From Bactericera cockerelli (Eukaryota; Arthropoda; Insecta; Hemiptera; Triozidae), in assembly GCA_024516035.1 (NCBI GenBank), contig CM044957.1, positions 50,526,085 to 50,590,084 on the forward strand: DNA of 64,000 nucleotides, in the 5' to 3' direction. The translations under genes were made by a program, and so were the position numbers. How positions within the stretch are numbered: position 1 is the stretch's first letter; each line of letters opens with the position of its first letter. Shown in pieces: positions 1 to 13,400 of the stretch. Under the pieces are notes generated by a model. That model worked only from the letters and a program-made list of their open reading frames with translations, did no database searches and was not told the origin of the DNA.

Positions 1-473
1 TTCTATACTCGTATTTATTAATTTATTTTTTCTTCATTTTGTTCTCTTTTTACTTCTCTTATATTGTATATTAATTTGTAATAATCTGTGTTGTATGTAA
101 TATATCCAATTAATAAAGTGTAAAAAAATAAATAAAATAAGACGAGACGGAATCCAAGTCTCGTCTCGTGCAATAATAGGGGTTTTATCACAAGACTTCT
201 CGAATATTCAGAGACAAAATACGGCCATGACTAATCGCGTGTTTTGATTAACATGGTCAAAAATGATTAACTGCTAAAACACAGCTCGAGACAGAGTACA
301 AGACATTCAGCATAAAACAATGTGTTTTTCTCGGACGGAAGTTTTTTTTTGAGACAAGGACATTTTCTTGTGTTTTTAGCCAAGACGAGACATGAAATCA
401 AAAACTTGTCCCTCTAAAAATCGAGACGAGAGTTCTCTCGACTCGAGTCCATCAGCTACAAGCAAGCGTCAGA
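1..473. other. 3' flank of gene 1: LINE-like AT-rich tail and CGAGAC-rich stretch
   Basis: Bases 1-140 resemble the (ATAA)n tail of a 5'-truncated LINE in plus orientation (TAATAAAGTGTAAA), also seen near 58360. Bases 139-450 hold many copies of CGAGAC or GTCTCG in both orientations. No gene is visible; part may be 3' UTR of gene 1. Confidence 0.45.
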
Positions 474-1319
474 TCACAACCACCTCCCGCACACAGTCAC
501 CACCGCTATACTCACACACAGCACTGACGACAGACTGGCCGCGCCCGACACCCCCCAGAAGCCATAGTGAAACACCTTGATGTAGTTCTCACTCTGCAGC
601 CACGGGTTGGACCCGTCGTCAAAGTACATGGGGCACTTGTCCCGCTCCCTCTCGTACTCCTGCATGTCAATGGCCACAGCCGCCCCCTCCGTGTAGTTAT
701 AGCTGGTCACATCCTGCCTCAGGTTACAGAACGGCCCCACAGCCTGGGACATGAGGATCCGGTTCAGATCCGCGCGCTGGTACACCCAACACCTGTACTT
801 ACTGTACGGATCCAGCTCATCATACGTGATCAAGTACGACTTGAGATTCTCCTTCCAGAACCCGATGCACTTCATGCGGTAGTCCGGGTCACTGTAAATA
901 TCCACAGGGCGTCCCAGATAATCGACTGTCAAGCAGTACGTCTCGTCGATGGTCACCTCCTTCTGGTCTGTGTCGCACACGGAGAAGTCAGATATGTTCT
1001 GTTTGCAGTGGAGGTTGGGGCGGGGGGACAGGGTGACTCCGCCGAGGATGCGCGTCTCGAACAGCGCGTCGCCCCGCTGGGTGAAGTTAAATTTCCCGCG
1101 ATGGGACAGCGCACCGGCACTGGGTTCTTGGCGAGGAACAGGTTGTAGCGCCACTGGTCGTCGTTCTTGAACTGCACGTAGGAGCACACGGTGTGGAAGT
1201 TGTCCTTGATGACGGCGATGCCCTTGCGGTAGCGGATCACGTTGTGGTGCCGGGGGACAAAGTCGAAGCAGAGGTAGTCCTTCTGGCACCCGTCCACCGT
1301 GAGGCGAGCCATCATGTAC
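474..1319 (-). CDS. Gene 1 exon 7, carries the stop and a frameshift
   Basis: Acceptor CCCGGCAG. The frame read from the acceptor (YMMARLTVDGCQKDYLCFDF through NPVPVRCPIAG) runs out near 1095. The family-like sequence then continues one frame over (KFNFTQRGDALFETRI to the TGA at 476-474). A missing G in the GGGAAATTT stretch explains it. The exon is much more GC-rich than its surroundings. The final 22 residues form the hydrophobic tail. Confidence 0.85.
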   Translation of the reverse strand, partial: VHDGSPHGGRVPEGLPLLRLCPPAPQRDPLPQGHRRHQGQLPHRVLLRAVQERRPVALQPVPRQEPSAGALSHRGKFNFTQRGDALFETRILGGVTLSPRPNLHCKQNISDFSVCDTDQKEVTIDETYCLTVDYLGRPVDIYSDPDYRMKCIGFWKENLKSYLITYDELDPYSKYRCWVYQRADLNRILMSQAVGPFCNLRQDVTSYNYTEGAAVAIDMQEYERERDKCPMYFDDGSNPWLQSENYIKVFHYGFWGVSGAASLSSVLCVSIAVVTVCGRWL

Positions 1320-1415
1320 CTGCCGGGCACAAGAGGAACTCAATTCATCATTTGTTATTATAAGATGGTACTAGATAAGATCAAAATTCAAAACATGTAT
1401 TATTACTTTTCTCAT

Positions 1416-1452
<37 letters not shown>

Positions 1453-4400
1453 GTCAACGATTAATCGAATTAACAAATGTGGTAGGAGCGAAATCGAAAA
1501 TTTATTTTTTTGAAATACAATATTCATTACAACTAAATTGATTCACCGCAGAGATAGAGAAGAAATACCTCTCTTCCTATGTCAAATGAGAGAGCACAAA
1601 CATTAAAGCTCATACCACCACACTAAAAGGGCAAAACAATATTACCCCTTCGTCTTGTGGTGGGGATTATGATTGATTTAATTTAGAATATTAAGTTTTT
1701 TTAAATTATGAATGAAATACATATTAATAAAATACAGAGATGAAGCAGAGGTAATTAGTGCTTTTGACTGATAATGTCTGTCAAAAGGACCAAGCCATGA
1801 TGAGCCTGACCCAAGAGAAGAGGATTTTACAACTGTACCAATAATGGTTATCTGGTTATCAGCTAATAAATTTAAAAAATAAAGCAATACTGGCACTTCT
1901 GAAGATTCTGAACACAAAATTTGTAAAGTTGAGCGACGTGCAGCAAGGTTTTTTGTTAGTGATGACTGAAATTCAAACACTTGTAATGCTACATATTTTT
2001 AACTAAGGTTAATGTTATGTGAGCCAAAGTTTAAAACCCTCGTTTCAAATGTCCTATGGATCTCAAAAAATGTACCCTCTAAAAAAAATAACCTCTTTGG
2101 ACCGTGTGTACACAAATCAGCACATTTTTTTGTAGTGCTTAGGACCTGAAATATGTGAAGAAATACTAATTTGAATAATGTTAAATTCACAATAAATATT
2201 TGATTGATTGATTTTTTTCCTCGTTTGTTTTTGTATCAGAGAAAATTTATTCAATTAGTAGTTCACCATGTTTATCAACTCTTAGATCATGATATTTTTT
2301 TACTCTTTCTACATTCCACTAATTTCATAAATGTTTTCATTTGACTTAATCCATACAATTTTTAAAAAGGTTCTCAGTCCGAAGCCAACAAATAATAAAT
2401 TTTCCTCTTTTTTTTCAAGGACCCACATACGTACCTAGAATCTCTCTGCTCCCGACACACGTAGATAGTTCTCCTGTACCGTCCCTCGTCTGGATAGTAG
2501 GTCTCAATGATGTGCGTCTCATTAATGAACACATCCGCATCAATATTGGCCGTGTTAATCCAGTCACCGCTGAAGTTCTGAGGCAGCTGACACCCCGGTT
2601 CCACCACCTCTGCTTTCACTGGAGTGATGTGCAACCTTTGAAGAAATAATATAAGAGACTGCTAACTAATACAATCATCACTCCTCTTAATACAATCATC
2701 ACTGCTTCTAACACAATCATCTACTACTCCTTATACAATCATCACAGCTCTTAATACAATCATCACTGCTTGTGCAATATTTTCTTTTTTTTTAATATAC
2801 TCAAATATATATTTTGTTTTAAATTTGGTAGAAACAAATAACAGTAAATGAACATAATACAAACAATTTATAAAATTTGTACCTAAAAAAATAATAATGA
2901 GTTTTATAGACCCATTTCAGCAAATAAGCTGGTGTTTGGGTCTATTTCTTCATTATTTATAAATTAAATTAAGGTTAAATGAAATGCTTCACAATATTAA
3001 AAAGATATAAGAGACAATTCAGTGGAAGGTTGCAGTAACTGATCCATCAGAGGGCTATTAAGTGATCACACAGTAGCTTGATCGAGCTGTTATCTGGAGG
3101 TCGGTGGTTCGATTCCTAAGTTAAGCAAAAACAAAAACGAACACAATACTTCCGATTTCTAATATTAGAAATTTATCGGAAGTAATTTAGTAAAGCAAAT
3201 TTGAGTAAATGAACACAAATATGATAACTTAAAAAGTGATTTCTTGCAAGGAAACATTTTACTATTTGGTAAATAAAACCCTGAACTCGATAAAAAAAAT
3301 AAGTTAAAAGTTGAGTGAAGAGACAGAAATGCAAGCAAATTCCTTGGTCATAAGACTCATAAGTCACGAGGAAATAGTAGCTGCATCTTGGGAACCAGTG
3401 TTGTCCAATTTGAAGAGATATTGTTTATATTTGTTATTTAAAAATATGAACAGAATGCATATAGCCCAGGCAAATTAGTGCTAAAATGGGGTCTAGCGTC
3501 AAAAAATTGCTCAATAGCTGGAAATCGTTTTAAACCCTTAAAGGGGTCCTGAATAATGGGTATATGAGTTTGCGACGGATTTTAGGTTGTGCTTCCGAGT
3601 TTAGGGCCTAAATAGTGCAAATTTTTTGCACTTTTTTTAAAATTGCGCTTATAACTCAAAATGTATTTATTCTACAGAAAATTTTACTCAGCTCTTATCT
3701 AAGGAACATAAAATTATGCGTCTAATGACGTTTGAATCATTAAAAAAGGTTAAGCCGTTCAGCCACAATCGCTCCTCAAAGATGGGTGGTTTTTTCAAAC
3801 ATAGCTCAAATTTTGAAAATTCTCAACTTTTAACGCCTGTAAGTCAAAAAGGACTGCACCAATTGAAAAATTTAATAGAATCGAACTTGTAGAAAATGTA
3901 ATTTTAAGTAAAATACTGTTTGAAATTTGAAATTTGCTCACTCCAGTGCTGAGATATGATATTTCGTCCCTAGCGCCAAATTTCCGCTAAGGCAGTGCAA
4001 CGCAAGAAACTTCATCTGAACTCTAAAATTCTCATATTCTTACAACTTTTCAAGCAAAACTGAACGTAATCTATTGAATTCAGTCGAATAGGTAATTTAA
4101 AATTTTGAGAAACTTGCACTGAATTTTACTACGATCTTCACTGAACATGTTGTGATTTCAAGACAGCTGGCACACTAATGGAGGATGTAACTTGTTTTAT
4201 ATGCGGGAACATTGTGCAAGAAGGAATATTAATAATAATATAATAATAAAAATGCATTTTCTTTGTGTTGTTATGTCACGGCAAGCAACAAAATAATGAG
4301 CCTAGAAAAAAGACGAAACATCATAGATCTCACGTATCTCTACAAAATCCTGAACAACCAAATTGACTGCCCAGAACTCCTTGAACAAATCAATTTTAGA

Positions 4401-7400
4401 GTAAACGTCAGAAGGACTAGATGTGAGGATGTGTTCATGGTTCCATATAGGAGGAAAGAAGTAGGATTACATTCACCTATTAACAGGATGCACACCATGG
4501 GAAATCTGGCTGGGAGAGCAGGCATTGACATATTTAATTGTAATCTGACGAACATCAAACATCTGTTTGATTGTGATTGAATGAATGTGTTGTAAATATT
4601 AATATGAATGAATGAAGTGCATGCGAATGAATGATTTTTTTTTATCTCTACCTAGACATAAGCATTAGATTTAGACATTTTTTATATTATATTATTTTTG
4701 TTTATAATTAGTTATTTTATATTTTTATGTATTATTGTATTTGTATTTATGTAATATTGTATATTGGGTTAGAAGCCCGTGAATAAAATAAATTAAATTA
4801 AATTAAATTAAATTATTTGTGTGCCTCACGAAGTATGAGTGGACCCCGAACAACCAAGTACAGAGCTACAGAGCAGAAAAAATCCCATCCCGCTGGGAAT
4901 TGAACCCAGGTCACCATGCGTGCAATGCCTAGCGCGCTAACTCACTCGGCTACAGTGACTACAACATATTAAAGGCAAAGATAGAGGAATATTAAAGGAA
5001 AAGTCACTTCGAATGTTCATTGAGGACAGCAGGAGGAGAAATGATGTGCATCACACGTGATTACAGACTCAAAGATCTGTTATACTTCACGAGAAGTGTC
5101 GCAAAGGTGTCTACACGAAGGAGTCAAACACTGTAAAGGCCGAAAAAGAAGCAAGAAACGGAAGCCGTGTGACAAGAGGCCGTGAGGAAATACCAAAATT
5201 CAACTTCAAGGAGCTCTGCTTCTACTGTGGAAAAGATATGGAGGTTCTGGGTACTAACGACTTCTTAGGAGTGAACCACTTTTCATGGCCATCAATGGTA
5301 TCCATGTTTATATCGGCGTTGTCATATACGAATTGAGTTAATAAATTTTTAGTGATGATAAGGCCATCACTACGTTCCATGCTATGGGGGGGTATTCAGT
5401 GCTTCACTCCTAAGAAGTCGTTAGTACCTCCATACTGTAGGTGAAATCAATCCCACTAGTGACCAGTTTGAGCGAACTCTCCCTGTTCACGCCATGTGAC
5501 TCCAGTTTGAATTGACTCCAAACTTACCCCGCGCATTTCACTCGATCTCTACGGCCCTAACTGTTAGAGATAACACTTCGATATCAGATGATAGGCATAT
5601 CATATGATCTTACAAAGAAAGCCAGAGATTCGGAACGATAGATTGGGAACGACGATGCCTCGTTCAGATTGTAACAACCAGTGGTCAGGGTACGTCTTCT
5701 CTCCTTCCTCGATCTACCACTTTTGATCCCCTTCTAAAGGCGTAAGTACTTGGTACAAGTACTCAAGGTAAGATCATCCAATCTCATTTCATAGTAGTAG
5801 TTTATTTCTTCCTTTTATCTTTCCGTGTAAATTTAAGTTTGGAGTCAATTCAAACTGGAGTCACATGGCGTGAACAGGGAGAGTTCGCTCAAACTGGTCA
5901 CTAGTGGGATTGATTTCACCTTCAGTATGGAGGTACTAACGACTTCTTAGGAGTGAAGCACTGAATACCCCCCCATAGCATGGAACGTATCATGGCCTTA
6001 TCATCACTAAAAATTCATTAACTCAATTCGTATATGACAACGCCGATATAAACATGGATACCATTGATGGCCATGAAAAGTGGTTCACTCCTAAGAAGTC
6101 GTTAGTACCCAGAACCTCCATATCTTTTCCACAGTAGAAGCAGAGCTCCTTGAAGTTGAATTTTGGTATTTCCTCACGGCCTCTTGTCACACGGCTTCCG
6201 TTTCTTGCTTCTTTTTCGGCCTTTACAGTGTTTGACTCCTTCGTGTAGACACCTTTGCGACACTTCTCGTGAAGTATAACAGATCTTTGAGTCTGTAATC
6301 ACGTGTGATGCACATCATTTCTCCTCCTGCTGTCCTCAATGAACATTCGAAGTGACTTTTCCTTTAATATTCCTCTATCTTTGCCTTTAATATGTTGTAG
6401 TCACTGTAGCCGAGTGAGTTAGCGCGCTAGGCATTGCACGCATGGTGACCTGGGTTCAATTCCCAGCGGGATGGGATTTTTTCTGCTCTGTAGCTCTGTA
6501 CTTGGATGTTCGGGGTCCACTCATACTTCGTGAGTCGTGAGGAAAAAAAAGTAGCTGCTTTGATATGAAGCAGCGACCAGTGGCTGAATCATAGGCACAC
6601 AAATAATACAAGATATTGTAAATTAAACTGGCAAAGTTCTATGATTCTGCGCTACCCACTAAAACTGTGACATAACAACACAAAGAAAATGCATTTTTAT
6701 TATTATATTATTATTAATATTCCTTCTTGCACAATGTTCCCGCATAATTATAAAACAAGTTACATCCTCCATTAGTGTGCCAGCTGTCTTGAAATCACAA
6801 CATGTTCAGTGAAGATCGTAGTAAAATTCAGTGCAAGTTTCTCAAAATTTTAAATTACCTATTCGACTGAATTCAATAGATTACGTTCAGTTTTGCTTGA
6901 AAAGTTGTAAGAATATGAGAATTTTAGAGTTCAGATGAAGTTTCTTGCGTTGCACTGCCTTAGCGGAAATTTGGCGCTAGGGACGAAATATCATATCTCA
7001 GCACTGGAGTGAGCAAATTTCAAATTTCAAACAGTATTTTACTTAAAATTACATTTTCTACAAGTTCGATTCTATTAAATTTTTCAATTGGTGCAGTCCT
7101 TTTTGACTTACAGTTGTTAAAAGTTGAGAATTTTCAAAATTTGAGCTGTGTTTGAAAAAACCACCCATCTTTGAGGAGCGATTGTGGCTGAACGGCTTAA
7201 CCTTTTTTAATGATTCAAACGTCATTAGACGCATAATTTTATGTTCCTTAGATAAGAGCTGAGTAAAATTTTCTGTAGAATAAATACATTTTGAGTTATA
7301 AGCGCAATTTTAAAAAAAGTGCAAAAAATTTGCACTATTTAGGCCCTAAACTCGGAAGCACAACCTAAAATCCGTCGCAAACTCATATACCCATTATTCA

Positions 7401-10400
7401 GGACCCTTTTAAGGGTTTAAAACGATTTCCAGCTATTGAGCAATTTTTTGACGCTAGAGCACTAATTTGCCTGGGCTAATAACAATAATGAATCTTCAAT
7501 GTGTTTCATAAATAAAAGGAAGAGTCTAGTTCCTCTACCACCTGGACTATCAATGCTCAGTGCTTACCTTTCTGGACTTTTCTCCACCGTCTTCAAAGTA
7601 GAGCACTCGGCAGTGATGGACACTCCAATGTAGAGATCGTCATCTCTGTTCTTGAGGAAGCAGCGGAACTTTTCATCTTTACGAGACTCCTTGGTGTTGG
7701 CCACAGCAAAGAAATGATTCTTGTCCACAAACCAGTCACCCAGACAAGAGTACTCGACCACTGAGGGATAGAGATTAATTTCGGGGGGGCGAGATTAACA
7801 CAAAAATCAGATAAAACAGACACTATTTTAATTATTATTATTTTTTTTTTTTTTTTAGAAATCAATGTTTCACAGTCTTTTTTATTTCTTAGCCATGAAA
7901 CAGGAGCTACTGTAGACGCTTGTGGTCTGTGTTGCAGCCTCCCCATCCCGTAGTATGCCTCCCTTCTGATGGGCGAGATGGACACAATACATACTTCCCA
8001 TTTAGGTGCTGGGTCAACACGAGCGCACCGGATTTTGTTATAATATTTTGATATAATAGCAGAAATAGAACTAATTAATTTGTTGATTTTGTGGTACAAT
8101 TATTTAACTGCTGATGAAAAAGGATGTCTATGAAGGAGAAAATACTTTTCTTTTTTGTATGACAGTTTTTTGTTGTAACATCTTGGCTACATCTGAGTAA
8201 GTGATGATCTTCAACGAAATTACCCAGACAGCACGGCAGGTGACTTCCAGTCTGGATTTAAGGTGGAAATATCCAGGTGTATAAAGTCAACTGGACCTCC
8301 AGCTGTCCCGACAGCTGGATTTTTCCATTATGGATTAAATCAGTTGACCAGCCACCTGGATATTTCCAACAAAAATCCATCTAGACTCAGTCACCTGGGC
8401 AGTCAGCTGGAAGTATAACGAATCTCTCCAGCTAGGACATAAATAGAATTTAGTCAGTTGACCAGTCAGCTGGAGATGCTCCACATTTCTCCAGTTTACA
8501 TAAAACGCGTCCTTTGTTGAAGACGCCATCTTTGATCTTTCGAAATTTCGGAAATCGTGATGTTGGTGATTGTAAATTGTTTTAAATAATTAATAATTCT
8601 TTTAAATATTCGGTATTTCATTTAGTTTTGAACATTTTTAAATACAAATATCATTTTAATTAGTTTTGATCTTTTTTATAACTCTACTGGAAGTGTTTAG
8701 ATAAAACTCGTCCTTTGTTGAAGGAAATTCAGAAATTGTGATATTTTTGTGAATTGTTTTAAATAATTAATAATTCTCTCAAATAATAGGTATTTCATTT
8801 ATTTGAACATATTTTAAATACAAATAATATTTTAATTAGTTTTGAACATCTTTTTTAATAAGTACTGAAAGTGTTTACTTTGTCATTTCTGAACTCCAAA
8901 TTTGCTTTCAAGATGTTTCAAAAAATAGTTCTTTAGTTTGTCTAAATCGTGACAGAAGAAAGAGGACAAGAAGCAGTTAATACTGGATCACCTTTTTCAT
9001 CTGACAATAACCATCCATTTCTAGAGACATCCACTTGGACCCTAATGAACTTTCTGCACTCTGCTGTTCCTGGACCTTCAGTGGGATTAACACCTTCAGT
9101 TCACTTGGAATCATACCAGCTACCCATATTAATCTCACCTAGCCTAGCCAAGCCAAAGTAGGACCATGAATGCTAGTCTCATGTGTTAAGGGAAACAGAA
9201 TTTTTTATGCTCAAGATCTCTTGACCATAGGTTGGCTAAAAAAAGGTTCTGGTTCAAGCAAAGAAACAGCTGAATGCATAGTGCTAGATAGTGAAATTTT
9301 TCACTCTGTGGATTTTATTTAGATGTACAATACATATTATTATAAAATGAATATTTCACTGATAGGTGGTTCTGCCACACTAAAAAATGATGTTTAGGTA
9401 CTTTGTGACATGCTTCCTGATTACTTGATTTAAAATTAATTGGCCAATTTACTGTGCACTGTTCATAATAACAATAATAACTATTGTGCTCTCTCTACCA
9501 CCTTATTACTATGAAGGCCCTTAAATTTTGAGTTAATTTTATATCTATTTAAAAAAAGTGTTCCACACTATTGTGTTTTATAATTTCACTAGTCTTAACA
9601 AGTCAATTTTGTTTTAATTTAAGTATAACAATGTTTTTTGGTAATAATTCTCAAAGCAAACAACCCAGCAATTCTAATTAGCCACAGCAGAATATAAATT
9701 GTCATGAAGGATTACAAATACATAATAACATTCACTAATCCATGTTCAACCCCGTTAGACATTGCTTAACTTTTGCAATTTCATGAAAACTGGTGTATTC
9801 CATGCCCCATCTTCATTTTCTGCTGGCTATTAGTTTATTTCTTTGTTATTTTTGGTTTCTCAAAAGAAATATATTTTAATTTACATAGTATTATTATTTT
9901 ATTGTGATTATGTACATGTTATGAGCATATTTTATAATTGGATATCATTATTTTATTTCTATACTAGCTAAAACCTGGCATTTTGTCACCATTAAGGTTT
10001 TTTCTCATGGCCGGTGTCCCAATAAAAATAATAATAACACTTTTAACTGGAAGGTAACCACCAGGTAAGGTTAAAGGTTATGCTCAAAGCATTTTCTACC
10101 ACCTAACCCTCAGAGTCTTATTATTATGTGGTCACAACCATAATGAGGAAAAAATTGAAACAACGGAACCCTACGCTAGGTTGATTATCTGACTAGCGCA
10201 TTAACCACTTGATTACCAGTGCACTTGAAAATTGTATTAGATATTTTAATTTTGATAATTTTCTAGTATGTTGAAGGTGGCTTAGGGGGGGTGAACTCTC
10301 AGTGAGAGTACCGTTTGGTATTGTAACCCCAAGAGGACATAGTCAGCCAGACATGCATAACTTTGAGTTTTATATATAGAGATTATACCTACTTAGGAAA

Positions 10401-13400
10401 TACTTGTAATACATTGGTACAAGAAGGTCTTGTGACATGATGGAAATTTGATAGTGCATCTTACACTTTTGGGACAATTTTTTTAAATAATAAACACTCT
10501 TATTGTAAAAATATAATAATGTTAAAGAGTCTTATTTGAATTGTGTTGTTTAAAACAGATTAGTTATTTTCTTTTTCTTTCCAAATTTCTATATAAAAAA
10601 AATTATACTCAAAATTGTGTGTGTACGTGTTAAAAAAACCTATTTAAAATTTATTACTTTATTTTTATACAAAAAAAATATTCTTCATGAGATTTGAATG
10701 CATGGCCTCTAAATTAAATAACTGAAATTGAATTTATGCCTAATATACATTTGTTTCTAGTATTTTTGTTACTATTATTATTTGAAAAAAAAATGCATAT
10801 AATGGGATTCGAACCCACGACCTCAAAACCAAGAGCGTAGCATTTGATTATTATGTAGTATAATGTACAGTATAGGTAAATAGGTATCAACATTGTGGTA
10901 GTGAGTTACTACCCATCCACTAGAGAGCGCTACAAGTAGCTGGAAATAAGTGGAACAAATCCAGTTGACTTTGGGCAACTGACTTCCAGTTAAAAGTTGA
11001 GTTACTTTCCAGTTCATTTCCATTTGATTTCCAGGTGGAGGTCAGGTGGAAGGTGGAAATCTCCAGCTGATTTCCAGGTGGGCAAGTAGACTTTTTCCAC
11101 CTAACAGTATGGTATACATCCAGTTGACTGTGCTGTCTGGGTAAGTTGGTAAGTTGGCTTGTCCTGGACTACATATTTCTATGTGTGATTAACCATAGTG
11201 AGAACTTGAGCTTTTTCTGTATAAGCCATGAAACCCTTGGGAAACGGCAAGTTATCCTGGCTTGTTAGGGTTGGCTAGTCTGTTCTCTGTTTTTAGCCCT
11301 CTAGCAAGACACTGCTCTTCTCCCTGTTTAAAATCCCCTGCCAGACCAAACATATGACAGGTCAATCACACTTAATGTTGAGACTATTCATCAGATAAAA
11401 TAATTATTAATTAATTAAATATAAGATAGTAGTTGAGATACAATTCTCTTTTTTTCATTTCATGAACTTAATTTTAGGCATTTAAATTATGTACTAATGA
11501 TACTCTTAATATTCATTGAAGTGACTTTTACCTCCATCAAATGTCTCTGCCATTCCTTGACATTTCTTATATGTGATGTTGAACTTTTGATTGGTGATCA
11601 AGAACTGGGTTCCAGCAGTTTGACAAGATTTGATTTGAGCCTCTGGGTTGTTACATTCTCCTGTGAACCTAAACCGGTTCTGTGAAATTTTAAAAGTAAC
11701 AAAAAAAAAATGTTAAAAAGATAGCAAATCTTGTTTTGAGAAGACTAAAATAAAAATGATGAAAAGTGAAATAAATTAATCTTAATATATAAATGTCAAA
11801 GTCACTGACTGACCACTGACTGATCATCGCTCTACAGCCCAAACCGTAAGTCCTAGAAAGCTGAAATTTGGTAGGTAACTTTGTCTTATAGTCTAGATGT
11901 GCAATAAGACGGGATTTTTCGAAATTCCCACTACAACACCTGCCATTGACGAAAAAGGATTTTTTGCTTTCACGGCCATGCCTCGGCCCGCAAAGCGGGC
12001 GACAGCCTGCTTGTAATGTATAATTCTCAAAATTTATGGCCCAAACTAGGCTGGGTTAGGTTAATGTGGTTAACTGGTACAACTACCAGTGATCCTGAAT
12101 AAATCATGAAGGACCAAAATTGAATCAATGAACATGGCAGGAAATAGACATTGGATTTGGATGACCATATAATTCTTCCACCACCATGAGATAGGTAGCA
12201 GTATTTTACAGACACAGAATTAAATCATTAGAATTATAAATAATTCATTCGTACAGCTTGCCTGCTTAGGACAAACATATTGATTTTTTACACTACATTG
12301 ATTATGACAGAGTGATTTGTTAAGAAAATGTGGACTAGAGGTAGATAGATTTTATCTAAAAAAAATCTTGATTTTTTGGAAGATTTCCTTATAAAGTACA
12401 GACTAAGTGAATAGAAATTACCTGATATGCAAACTGCCACACTCCTTCTAAACTAGATCTGCAGTTCACTGGAACATAGTTCTCCGAGAACAGAGTGATG
12501 AGGGATTGGTCATTTGCTAACTTCTTACACACCCTTTCAATAGTTGGAGTCTCACCAGGTTGTAGAGAAACACAGCCAGCTGGAAATTTTAAGTGAGAAA
12601 AGGTCTTTTCATTTAATATTCCGATATTTCTTGTGTTTAATGTCTCTCTAAACTTTTAGGTCATTCAAGATGGTGGTTTTATTTACTTTAATACATCCAA
12701 AAGTTCACAATTTAGCAAACTAAATTAACATCACCCAGTCTGAGTTGGGCTGGAAATTATGATGAATTTAATTTGGATATTCACTCATCAAATATTTATG
12801 TTTTAAGGGAAGAACATGTATAACAAAAAGCACTTACTATCCATTTTCTCTAAAACATTCACAGTTCTCACAAGAAACTTGATGCAGTGGTAACAGCTGT
12901 CTTCCGAATGCTGGAACACAAAGGTGTAGTTCACATGGAAATCCTCCTTCATGTCAACGCACACTCCCCTCCCTGTCATGGTTTCTGCATTGATCTCGGT
13001 GATTGTGTTCTTTCCATTTTCCCAGGAGAACCATGATCCTCGGATCACAGTTGGAATGGTGCAACTCAAGGCAATTGGTACTAAAACGAGATAAACCAAT
13101 ATTAAATTAGAAGGAGGTATTAGAAATTTTTACTTTTTCATCAATTTATCTTTGGTGTTGTGATTTCATCATTAATTGTTGTTTTATTTTGTGTTAAAAT
13201 AAAATCAACTTGCCCATATGAATCAAAAGTGTGATGTCCCACTGTAACTTGTAACCAGGCAATGTTCCAGTACCTGATGTTTTCTTTAGATTTTAGACTG
13301 TCAGTGCAAGACAAGATGTCTAAGTTACAGTAAGACTTCTAAAGATTTAGAAGTCAAAACTCTGTTCATCAAAAAACAGACTTCTGAAGTCTATTTTGAT

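Larger units (their letters stand above)
3464..7476. mobile_element. 4.0-kb palindromic (foldback) element with TA flanks
   Basis: The left arm (3464-5527) is repeated in inverted orientation in the right arm (5836-7476) with very few differences, around a spacer of about 300 bp. The outer ends read GCCCAGGCAAATTAGTGC and are flanked by TA on both sides (3462-3463 and 7477-7478). The left arm carries a LINE 3' piece that the right arm lacks, and the right arm keeps about 120 bp lost on the left. Each arm holds a tRNA-like SINE and a short stretch resembling a Cys/His protein fragment. No transposase is visible. It lies in an intron of gene 1. Confidence 0.85.

Noticed and set aside
567..1148. 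Plus-strand ORF of 193 aa
   Set aside because: It is the antisense shadow of the GC-rich last exon of gene 1.
4263..4580. Host gene of 105 aa
   Set aside because: The residues match the C-terminus of a LINE reverse transcriptase and an AAATT tail follows.
7593..8099. 168-aa minus-strand ORF
   Set aside because: It joins a SINE B copy with an off-frame reading of gene 1 exon 5; not a gene.
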